Below are positions 1 through 5,117 of a stretch of DNA of 6,080 nt, one piece after another. The notes beneath the pieces were generated by a model. It saw only the letters and a list, made by a program, of their open reading frames with translations, was not told where the DNA came from and ran no database searches. The position numbers and the translations under genes are program-made. This stretch comes from Thermoplasmata archaeon. Lineage in GTDB: Archaea; Thermoplasmatota; Thermoplasmata; Thermoplasmatales; Thermoplasmataceae. Every line of letters starts with the position of its first letter. The first letter of the stretch is position 1. The stretch covers positions 1 to 6,080 of the forward strand of contig JAKBRR010000123.1 of the NCBI GenBank assembly GCA_021845325.1. The letters are read 5' to 3'.

Positions 1-1
1 G

Positions 2-346
2 GTCTATGACACATCCCAGACATCAGTGATTCCGGGAAAGACTAAACCTGTTAAGGAGGATGTCAAGGCCACAACTCTGTACAATACCCTGAAGAAGATT
101 GCCAAAGCGCAGTACACTGTTGAAGAATCTCCAATTAACAATGGTGCAAGGGGATACACTGCCCACTCCGGAGAAGGCCAGAAGACTGTTGTCATGAAAA
201 TACCAGGAGAGGATGTGAACGTTCTTCACACTCTGATACATGAGATGTCTCATGCAAGGCATGAGCACATTTACCGGAAAGTTCTTATAAGGGGTATAGC
301 TAATTGACGGTCTGGGCATACCGATTATGTAAAATGGCTGAAGTAA
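2..346 (+). pseudogene. ArdC/IrrE-like zinc metallopeptidase, 3' fragment, broken
   Basis: The frame is open from the left edge of the window, so the gene begins outside it; the GTG at 26 is an internal Val codon, not a convincing start. The first visible residues, VYDTSQT, match the conserved (V/F)xDxSQT segment at the end of the ArdC-type ssDNA-binding domain. They are followed by a peptidase part with the zinc motif HEMSH (239-253) in the context LIHEMSHARHEH. Families of this kind (ArdC antirestriction proteins, ImmA/IrrE peptidases) normally have a downstream Glu-rich helix supplying the third zinc ligand. Here the frame runs only through YRKVLIRGIAN to a TGA (305-307). Directly after that TGA, in the same frame, come SGHTDYVKWLK and TAA (344-346), which looks like the authentic family C-terminus. 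The gene has therefore lost its third-ligand region and gained a stop. It is the only plus-strand gene and is convergent with the TOPRIM gene. Family assignment is fairly secure; the inactivation is inferred. Confidence 0.72.
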
Positions 347-445
347 GTGATTAATGCCTAGCCTAAAATCTCATGGTCTTCTATAGTTAACCCTAGAAAC
401 AAACATTACGAGAACTATATCTGTGAATAATATTTGAATATAATT
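347..445. other. Convergent intergenic spacer, no gene seen
   Basis: This 99-bp AT-rich gap lies between the 3' end of the broken metallopeptidase gene (plus strand) and the 3' end of the TOPRIM gene (minus strand). I see no coding frame, no strong hairpin and no long T-tract that would mark a clear terminator for either strand. Confidence 0.5.
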
Positions 446-1066
446 TCACTCAGATAAGCATGGGATTATATCTTTGATATCGATGGTTGAAGCAAATTCC
501 TTAAAATCACTATTACATAGGTATTCCTCTGGTTTTGAATAATGCTTCGACACAACCCCCTCTAAGGAAGTATCAAAGGTGGCAAAGGAAAAAGAAGCAA
601 TATCATAAGATTTCGTCCCCCTAAGTTGGACCAATGAAAAGTCTCTCCTATTAAATCCATCTGAGATCTTATGAATAGGACTCGATGATTCAAAAGCGAT
701 CTTACTTCCAGTCTTTGCTTTTAAGTCATTCCTAATTTTCTGAATCTCTGTCTCTGGATCTCTACCATCGTGATCGAATAGAACAATCAAACATAAGTCT
801 TTATGAAGAACTAGAAAATTTATCACTATATTTGTAAATAGACGTAAGACAAAATCTTTTCCGCCTTCTTCCTTGACAAACAAATTATAGTAATTATTCT
901 TACTGCAATATTTCCTTAACATCACCGTTTCCTGATCTTTCTTTTCAGTCTTTATTCCGTTGTTAGAATAAAAAAACGGACTTATACTCAAATGAGTGGC
1001 ATTAGAAATAATTTCCTTGAGGAATACCTCATCATTCCATCCCTCAGCTAAAATTAGCACTTTCAA
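446..1066 (-). CDS. Small TOPRIM-domain protein, partner of the OLD-like ATPase
   Basis: The 206-aa protein starts with the strand MKVLILAEGWNDEVFL, giving the TOPRIM catalytic Glu (E8) in an EGxxDxxF context. It then has EEGGKD (66-71) and the acidic LFDHDGRD segment (96-103), giving the DxD pair D98/D100. These are the metal-binding residues of TOPRIM nucleases (OLD, DUF3226, DUF4435/AriB types), so I infer a metal-dependent nuclease or nicking role in the cytoplasm. The start is TTG at 1066-1064. A moderate Shine-Dalgarno AGAGG (1074-1078) sits 7 nt upstream inside the ATPase gene, and an alternative Met would delete strand 1 with E8. The TAG of the ATPase gene directly precedes the TTG, so translation is probably coupled. 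Two-gene ATPase-TOPRIM pairs include PARIS (AriA/AriB), AbiL-like and archaeal ATPase-DUF3226 pairs; I cannot decide which this is. No damage is visible. Confidence 0.72.
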   Translation of the reverse strand: MKVLILAEGWNDEVFLKEIISNATHLSISPFFYSNNGIKTEKKDQETVMLRKYCSKNNYYNLFVKEEGGKDFVLRLFTNIVINFLVLHKDLCLIVLFDHDGRDPETEIQKIRNDLKAKTGSKIAFESSSPIHKISDGFNRRDFSLVQLRGTKSYDIASFSFATFDTSLEGVVSKHYSKPEEYLCNSDFKEFASTIDIKDIIPCLSE

Positions 1067-2365
1067 CTAAATTCCTCTGAGATCGAGTTGCAGATCTGAA
1101 ATATCACTCTTCCCTTCATCATAGCCGATGCTTTCACCAATTACGGTATCCTCAACCCTTGTGAGTCTTAGCAACAAGAGATTTTCTTTCAAGAATAATT
1201 TCAGTTGCTCAGGGTAACTATCTTCCAATAGAGACTGAATTAGATCATAACTGTGGCTTGTGATGAAAATTTGAACATTTAACGCGGCAGAGACTTGAGC
1301 AAGGTATTTGACCAGTTCGATAACATACCCTGGGTGCATATGCACTTCCGGTTCTTCAATGAGAAAAATTGTTTTAGAATTATTAATCGACTTTAGCAGC
1401 GTCAATATTGCCACGAGTGTTTGAAAGCCCTCGCCCATTCTATTGAAGCTAACAGACTTTATTCCACTGACAGTTTCGAAGACGATTTCTGTGAAATCGA
1501 ATCTCCTGAGATTAGGCAATATTTTTTCTTCCTTTAAAATCCCTTCAATTTCCAAGGCTAGCTCTTGTTTTCCTTTTTCCTTTTCCAATATTCCTTTGAG
1601 GTAACGTAAAGGATCTTTTACAAGCGTTACCTCGTTGTATTTTGTAATTGCTGAGGAATTATTGGCATCGACACGAGTAACGAGACCCGAATGAAACCTA
1701 AGCAATGAGGTTCGAATTAATCTAACATCTAGTTCCGAACGCCCTCTCAAAAGCTTTTTAGTTATGGCAAATGTGATGTCATCTTGTAAATGTCTAAATT
1801 CATCGCCAAAGAAAAAATATTGGCTATCTCCACGATGCAAAACTATACTTTCTTGACAAAGCACCTTTATAGTATCCGAAGACATCTTTTCTTCAACGGT
1901 TTCCTGAACTAGTTCTGGAAATTCTGAAGCATCCATTTCAACGAAAGACCTTCGTTTCTTTGCAGTTATGGCCTCGTCCCTAAGTCTGCGAGCGTAAATT
2001 TCTTTTAATTCTGATTGCAAAACTTGAATATTTCTCAAGACCGCAGCTGTCATTTCATCAACAATTTCTTGCGCGTTCATTTTTTCAATCTTAATAACTC
2101 TTTTTTCTTCTATTCCATTGATTAATGAGACTTTTATTGTGCAGGAATCTACTAAGTAATTAATTATGGCCGAAGGTGTCTCTGAGTAGTTTTTTTCTAT
2201 AAAGTCTGAGTTCAGCACTAAGGCCATTGCCTCTAGGATTGAAGTTTTTCCAGTATTATTTCTTCCTACTATGACATTTAAAAGCCTTGGTTGAAATTTC
2301 AGAGAATCAATACCTTTGAAATTTTCTATGGATATTTCATTAATTCTCATTCTCTCTTTACTCAC
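1067..2365 (-). CDS. OLD-like AAA/ABC-type ATPase (AAA_15/AAA_21 class)
   Basis: This 432-aa P-loop ATPase is of the SMC/ABC-like type found in OLD nucleases and related defence proteins. It opens with MRINEISIENFKGI, the usual first strand of the family. Walker A is GRNNTGKTS (34-42), the ABC-signature-like motif is RMGEGFQ (309-315), Walker B is IFLIEEPE (333-340) followed by MHP, and the switch histidine lies in FITSHS (367-372). Residues ~95-285 form the variable charged, probably coiled-coil and helical insert. The C-terminus, LQLDLRGI, resembles the natural end of ATPases encoded separately from their TOPRIM partner. The longest frame starts at GTG 2365; ATG at 2350 (residue 6) fits the family N-terminus better and may be the true start. 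The TOPRIM gene follows with zero spacing. A TATA box and palindrome lie upstream. Likely role: ATP-dependent dimer that controls the TOPRIM nuclease in anti-phage or anti-plasmid defence (inferred). Confidence 0.85.
   Translation of the reverse strand: MSKERMRINEISIENFKGIDSLKFQPRLLNVIVGRNNTGKTSILEAMALVLNSDFIEKNYSETPSAIINYLVDSCTIKVSLINGIEEKRVIKIEKMNAQEIVDEMTAAVLRNIQVLQSELKEIYARRLRDEAITAKKRRSFVEMDASEFPELVQETVEEKMSSDTIKVLCQESIVLHRGDSQYFFFGDEFRHLQDDITFAITKKLLRGRSELDVRLIRTSLLRFHSGLVTRVDANNSSAITKYNEVTLVKDPLRYLKGILEKEKGKQELALEIEGILKEEKILPNLRRFDFTEIVFETVSGIKSVSFNRMGEGFQTLVAILTLLKSINNSKTIFLIEEPEVHMHPGYVIELVKYLAQVSAALNVQIFITSHSYDLIQSLLEDSYPEQLKLFLKENLLLLRLTRVEDTVIGESIGYDEGKSDISDLQLDLRGI
1074..1078 (-). 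promoter_or_regulatory. Shine-Dalgarno site that decides the TTG start of the TOPRIM gene
   Basis: AGAGG on the minus strand lies inside the last codons of the ATPase gene, 7 nt before the TTG at 1066. This is normal spacing and supports a non-ATG start directly after the ATPase stop codon. Confidence 0.55.
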
Positions 2366-2381
2366 ATCTTTAATTCGAATA

Positions 2382-2400
2382 TTAACTTGTCCAAGGTTAA
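2382..2400. promoter_or_regulatory. Imperfect palindrome at the predicted start of ATPase-TOPRIM transcription (operator candidate)
   Basis: The 19-bp sequence TTAACTTGTCCAAGGTTAA pairs at 6 of its 7 outer positions on each side of a short unpaired centre. It lies ~25 nt downstream of the TATA box at 2422-2429, where archaeal transcription starts, and ends 17 bp before the GTG at 2365. A repressor bound here would block initiation. The binding protein is unknown; the window encodes winged-helix proteins, but nothing ties them to this site. Confidence 0.35.
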
Positions 2401-2421
2401 ATCTTGAACTATCTGAATAGA

Positions 2422-2429
2422 TTATATAA
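2422..2429 (-). promoter_or_regulatory. Archaeal TATA box for the ATPase-TOPRIM operon
   Basis: TTATATAA on the minus strand lies ~57 bp upstream of the GTG start (2365) and ~72 bp upstream of the alternative ATG (2350). With the usual ~25-nt spacing, transcription would start near 2400 and leave a 5' leader of ~35-50 nt. No clear purine-rich BRE is seen directly upstream (TACTACC). The box is only 24 bp from the proposed left end of the IS element but outside it, so it is probably native to the operon. Confidence 0.55.
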
Positions 2430-2452
2430 GGTAGTAGCCCTTGAAGTATTAG

Positions 2453-2472
2453 GAGAATTTCTCAAAACCATC
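2453..2472. repeat. Left terminal inverted repeat of the IS5-type element (proposed)
   Basis: It has 15/20 identity to the complement of the right end, including the shared pattern GAG..TTTC..AAAACCA.C. The mismatches suggest decay or a boundary slightly off. Confidence 0.42.
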
Positions 2473-2535
2473 TGATTTAGTGCGATGTCTTCCCTAAACG
2501 CGGTAAAATTAGCTCATGATCACAGCATAACAATG

Positions 2536-2560
2536 AAACATGGTGAACTTCACCATGTTT
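2536..2560. repeat. Perfect 12-bp inverted repeat with 1-nt centre, 3' of the transposase gene
   Basis: AAACATGGTGAA (2536-2547) and its exact complement TTCACCATGTTT (2549-2560) flank a single C. The repeat begins 30 nt beyond the transposase stop codon, inside the element. As RNA it forms a long, stable hairpin on either strand. On the plus strand it runs into a short T-tract, so it could act as a terminator or as a barrier to outside transcription. As DNA it could be a protein-binding palindrome. Its function is not known. Confidence 0.6.
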
Positions 2561-2590
2561 TTCCCTGTATTTTCTATAAATTTCGATGGC

Positions 2591-3391
2591 TTACACTATC
2601 CGGTCAAGATATCTTGATCTCATGAGATTATAGCACATGGCTGTGAGATAGGTCTTCACCCTCACCCTCTGCACTGATGTCACCATTACATGGAAGAAGT
2701 GGAACATCCCCTTGAAGAATGCAAATGGATGTTTCACCTCTGATCGGATGCCGGATATGCGGAGATTCCTTCTTATACTCCTAACCGGTGATTTATGACC
2801 TCTAACTGCACGATCCATTGTACCGTTGATTCCTTTGCATTCAGATCCGAAATATCCCTTATCACGATAGCATATGATTCCCGGCATTGAAAGATCAATC
2901 TGAGAATCATGGACATTCGCAGTTGTTACTGATAGTTTTTCAATGATCTTGATCTCGTTCACAAGAGCATGTGACATGTACCCGAAGTGCTTTTCATGAT
3001 TCTTTGTTGCTGATGTGCCATCTTTAGATCTGCGTGTATTTGCATCCTCTCCCCTGGGTTTGCCATATTCTCCCCTGTCTGATTCAATGAATGATGCATC
3101 CTGCATTGTGCCTTTCTTTATTCTGATTCGTTTGGCCATGATCTGATCCCTGATCTCCCTTTCTATCTGTGGATCGGAGAGATTGTACCATTGCTGCAAT
3201 AGTAGAATCTTGACCATAAGTAAAGGATCATAATTTGGTCTTCCGCCCTTCTCTGTGTCATTCATGAATAGATCAGACAGTATTGGCCTGATCCTTTCAA
3301 AGTCAATGCGATCTGATATTCCAGTGAGAGGATCGCCAAGTGACTCGATCTCCCTGTACCATTCCGGAAAACTTGACTGCAGCAGATTCAT
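2591..3391 (-). CDS. IS5-family transposase, internally shortened and probably inactive
   Basis: This 266-aa DDE transposase has the IS5-type N-terminus (RPNYDPLLMVKILLLQQWYNLSDPQIE, residues 51-77), the first catalytic Asp in MQDAS (D98), the second in YRDKGYFG (D177), and the C-terminal YLTAMCYNLMRS. Two faults stand out. First, residues ~80-84 jump directly from the N-terminal domain to the KKGTMQDASFI strand. The usual region with RISFxxFLG and WxFRERL is missing, about 45-55 residues, although the frame stays open. The join lies at EIRDQ, where a short repeat could have mediated the deletion. Second, the third catalytic residue should be the Glu in RSKVEHPFAFFK; here the sequence is RSEVKHPFAFFK, so position 220 is Lys and the only nearby Glu (218) is out of register. 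DGTSATKN also replaces the usual DGTW. The start is ATG at 3391-3389, with no clear Shine-Dalgarno site. It is a transposase relic with an open frame. Confidence 0.82.
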   Translation of the reverse strand: MNLLQSSFPEWYREIESLGDPLTGISDRIDFERIRPILSDLFMNDTEKGGRPNYDPLLMVKILLLQQWYNLSDPQIEREIRDQIMAKRIRIKKGTMQDASFIESDRGEYGKPRGEDANTRRSKDGTSATKNHEKHFGYMSHALVNEIKIIEKLSVTTANVHDSQIDLSMPGIICYRDKGYFGSECKGINGTMDRAVRGHKSPVRSIRRNLRISGIRSEVKHPFAFFKGMFHFFHVMVTSVQRVRVKTYLTAMCYNLMRSRYLDRIV

Positions 3392-3428
3392 GCATATTGA
3401 TCATGAAATCATGAAAAAGTGTTTCGGT

Positions 3429-3448
3429 GGTGGTTTTTGGAAAACCTC
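3429..3448. repeat. Right terminal inverted repeat of the IS5-type element (proposed)
   Basis: Read inward it is GAGGTTTTCCAAAAACCACC, 15/20 identical to the left end. It lies 37 bp upstream of the transposase start, the expected position for an IS5-type end. Confidence 0.42.
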
Positions 3449-3555
3449 ATTGTATTTTGTTTAGTACGTCGATATATATCCTCTCCATCGAATTCTGTTT
3501 AGATATACGCCGTTTTCTCATGTTCCTAGCTTATCAGACAATATGAAACATCATT
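3449..3555. other. Spacer between the IS element and the R-M remnant
   Basis: No gene is seen in these 107 bp. ATATATAT at 3472-3479 could serve as a TATA box for minus-strand transcription starting near the IS boundary and entering the element, but an AT-rich 8-mer of this kind is expected by chance and support is weak. Confidence 0.35.
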
Positions 3556-4170
3556 TCATTCAATGTCCTCATTTTCCCGGTAAGAGTTCTCCCCAAGGCG
3601 AAAATTAAGATCAAAGTCTCTTATAAATTCTGCTCCTTTATCTGTAAAATTATAAATTTCTGCAACAAGTCTGTCTATTTCCGATATTTTTGAATAGGAT
3701 CTTTTGGGTATGATTTCCATGATCTTAATTGAATATCCTCCTTTTCTGATATTTACTTTTATGTTGCTGTTCTTTTCATAGTCTTTCATCAATTCTATAC
3801 CCTTTTTCTTCAGTGATTTCATAACTTTCTTCTCTATTACATCCAGATTAATGGGAAGGGACACTATATGATCCGAAAGCAGATCTCTCCCGTCTGATTT
3901 TATCACAAACCACCAGTAGAACAGGGAAGAATTGAGTATGGCAGATACTGCTGCGGCATTGTCTTCTTTGAGCTCCAGATACTTGTAATGGCTGGTGGCT
4001 TTAACTTCACAAGGTTTACCAAGGATAATTTTACCGTCATTTGCATTCTTTGCAAAATCATTATAATATTCTACCTTCGGAAAATATTCGTCATAATGAG
4101 CATGGGTCCAATACTGTGGCGAATCGTGATACCAAATTTTTACTCCTTCATTTGAGATAAAATCCCCCAG
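3556..4170 (-). pseudogene. C-terminal remnant of an Eco57I-like (Type IIG/BREX-like) DNA methylase
   Basis: The minus-strand frame is open from just after a TAA (4171-4173) to a TGA (3556-3558), 204 codons. It contains no ATG, GTG or TTG until a GTG at 3906, which lies inside a conserved segment. The reading is typical of the C-terminal target-recognition part of large Eco57I-type restriction-modification methylases: GVKIWYHDSPQYW near the start, then AAAVSAILNSSLFYWWF, SDGRDLLSDHIVSLPI, and finally EIDRLVAEIYNFTDKGAEFI with the DLNFRLG tail. Whole enzymes are ~900-1,100 aa, with the SAM-binding and NPPY motifs far upstream; none of these is found in the window. The product would have no catalytic domain. 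The gene was cut near 4171, and unrelated small genes now lie directly upstream. The assignment is by recognisable motifs; the exact subtype is not determined. Confidence 0.75.
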
Positions 4171-4192
4171 TTACCATGAAATTTCTAACATA

Positions 4193-4447
4193 TTAATAAT
4201 GAATAAGAATTATAGAAGGACTTGACTTAAAGAAAAGCGGGTATTTTTGAGAAAATGAATCAAAGTATTCAGATAAAGAATCCTTGCCTAATGTTCCATC
4301 TGGATTTCTAAAAAATTTTAATACGTGCTTGTTCTCTTACATAAAAAACATTTCGCCATAATAATTGCTATCGGAATCACAGGCTTCCAGCGATCTTATG
4401 GAGTCCCCTTCATTATAATAGCAATTTATTTGATTGATCCTACTCAC
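4193..4447 (-). pseudogene. Unknown small protein gene broken by one in-frame stop
   Basis: A GTG at 4447-4445 overlaps the TGA of the winged-helix remnant (GTGA), a coupling arrangement common in operons. The frame gives 36 residues (MSRINQINCYYNEGDS and onward to GEMFFM) to a TAA at 4337-4339. It continues in the same frame for 47 more residues (ENKHVLKFFRNPDG, KDSLSEYFDSFSQKYPLFF, ending IILIHY) to a TAA at 4193-4195. The second half has normal protein-like composition, which argues for a single ~84-aa gene inactivated by one nonsense change rather than two chance frames. I do not recognise the family. No transmembrane segment or metal-binding motif is visible. It might instead be another displaced piece of a larger gene. 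Confidence 0.4.
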
Positions 4448-4613
4448 CCTTTCAAAATATCTCCAATCTTTTTAAGCTTCTGAGCAACGACTTTACCTTT
4501 TCCTGTAAGTCTAATAATATTGCATGGAAGCCTTGTGATGGAATATTCCTCCTTTTGCGTCAGAAAAGAATCACCTTTATTTTCTCCTTATCTGGAAATT
4601 TATTCTCAACCAA
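4444..4613 (-). pseudogene. Winged-helix regulator gene, out of frame and missing its middle
   Basis: A TTG at 4613 overlaps the end of the upstream nuclease-like gene and begins LVENKFPDKEKIKVILF, a typical first helix of small archaeal winged-helix proteins, before a TGA (4560-4562). In the -1 frame the rest follows: TQKEEYSITRLPCNIIRLT, GKGKVVAQKLKKIGDILKG, and TGA (4444-4446). That C-terminus matches the intact winged-helix gene at the right end (HLTEKGKLVAKKLKEIEEIL) residue for residue in pattern. Together the pieces give ~57 residues, against ~90 for the family, so the recognition-helix region is deleted and the frame is shifted. It can no longer encode a DNA-binding protein. A true frameshifted gene with unusual architecture is less likely. 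Confidence 0.6.
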
Positions 4614-5111
4614 TTTTTTTTAAATCTTCCAGCGGAAACTCTTTTCCGTTTTCAAGTATTGGATCGCCCAAGTACGCAATGACTAGGAACTTTGAATCAA
4701 ATTGACTGTAATTTTCTTGTAATTTTTCATAATCACTATCTATAGCATCGCTGTCAGTTTTCCAGGGTAATGCTGAGCCATTAGCCCTATTATTTGCTGG
4801 AGCCTTTAATTCAATCATGAAGTTTTCACTTCTTCCATTTCTGTAAACAAGGTCCGGAGTCACTTTCTTTTTATCATCACCCATTCCTGGTCCCGTAGCC
4901 TCAGAAAAAAGCTTATCTCTATATGACGGTTCCATCTCGATTAGAATTCTATAAACCTCCGCAACAAATTCCCGCTCACCACTGTACAATCTTTCTTTTC
5001 CCTTTAGTCCAATGGCGTCATTATACCCTTTATGTTTTTTCTTAGATAATCAGCGGCACACTTGCAACTCTCCCTCAAATTCTTTTCAAATTTACTAGTT
5101 ATATTTATCAT
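4606..5111 (-). CDS. PD-(D/E)XK nuclease-like protein 2, with a -1 frame break near its start
   Basis: The downstream frame (to TGA 4606-4608) has the nuclease fold pattern. A helix with GEREFVAEVYRILIE supplies an acidic residue, then come TPDLVY (Asp of PD) and MIELKAP (ExK), a helix DYEKLQENY, and the strand KFLVIAYLGDP. In this frame the first possible start is TTG at 4989, inside the protein. The real beginning lies in another frame: ATG at 5111, MINITSKFEKNLRESCK, running to a TAA at 5004-5006. Joining the two at A AAA AAC (5034-5040) with a -1 shift gives a continuous ~168-aa protein (RKN/HKGYNDAIGLKGKERLYSGEREF). The ATG follows the stop of nuclease-like protein 1 by 6 nt (GAGGGG). 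Either the shift is programmed or the gene lost one A from a run. Alternatively, only the 127-aa TTG form is made. It probably acts on DNA in defence together with its neighbour; the substrate is unknown. Confidence 0.6.
5034..5040 (-). promoter_or_regulatory. A AAA AAC slippery heptamer in the correct phase for -1 frameshifting
   Basis: Codons AGA AAA AAC of the 5' frame form X XXY YYZ exactly in phase. Slipping back by one joins the 5' frame to the nuclease frame, and the unshifted frame stops 10 codons later. Only a weak 4-bp stem (AATG/CATT) is seen downstream, so a stimulatory structure is not evident. A simple one-base deletion in the A-run would look the same. Confidence 0.4.
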
Positions 5112-5117
5112 CCCCTC

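Larger units (their letters stand above)
2453..3448 (-). mobile_element. IS5-family insertion sequence, ~1.0 kb, decayed
   Basis: Bounds were chosen from imperfect terminal inverted repeats. GAGAATTTCTCAAAACCATC (2453-2472) matches the inward reading of the right end, GAGGTTTTCCAAAAACCACC (complement of 3429-3448), at 15 of 20 positions without gaps. The element contains one transposase gene on the minus strand, 57 bp inside the right end, and an unusually long (~140 bp) non-coding left part with a perfect hairpin. The left flank ends in TTAG, which fits the YTAR-type target of IS5-group elements, but the right flank (ATTG) is not a copy, so no target duplication is confirmed. The element separates the ATPase-TOPRIM promoter from the restriction-modification remnant. 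The presence of an IS5-type element is secure; its exact ends are tentative. Confidence 0.6.

Noticed and set aside
305..307. TGA as a recoded (selenocysteine) codon in the metallopeptidase
   Set aside because: The conserved middle of the family is missing as well, no selenocysteine-type structure is evident, and decay explains it better.
4..319. Two minus-strand open frames opposite the metallopeptidase fragment
   Set aside because: They are antisense to a frame with clear family motifs (DTSQT, HEMSH) and show no recognisable protein pattern.
2446..3456. GTATT at 2446-2450 and 3452-3456 as a 5-bp target duplication
   Set aside because: IS5-family duplications are usually 2-4 bp, and the repeats would leave unmatched bases outside the inverted repeats; AT-rich 5-mers recur by chance.
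3255..3464. Plus-strand frame across the transposase start
   Set aside because: It is a shadow of the transposase N-terminus and crosses the proposed IS end.
2449..3464. TTAG at 2449-2452 and 3461-3464 as a YTAR-type target duplication
   Set aside because: The right copy is 12 bp beyond the proposed inverted repeat, with no matching terminal sequence between.
4560..4570. CTTTTC as a slippery site in the winged-helix remnant
   Set aside because: It does not fit X XXY YYZ in the reading phase, and the gene also lacks its central region, so it is a damaged gene.
4520..4705. Plus-strand 61-aa frame
   Set aside because: It is antisense to the end of nuclease-like gene 2 and the winged-helix remnant, both of which read as real protein on the minus strand.
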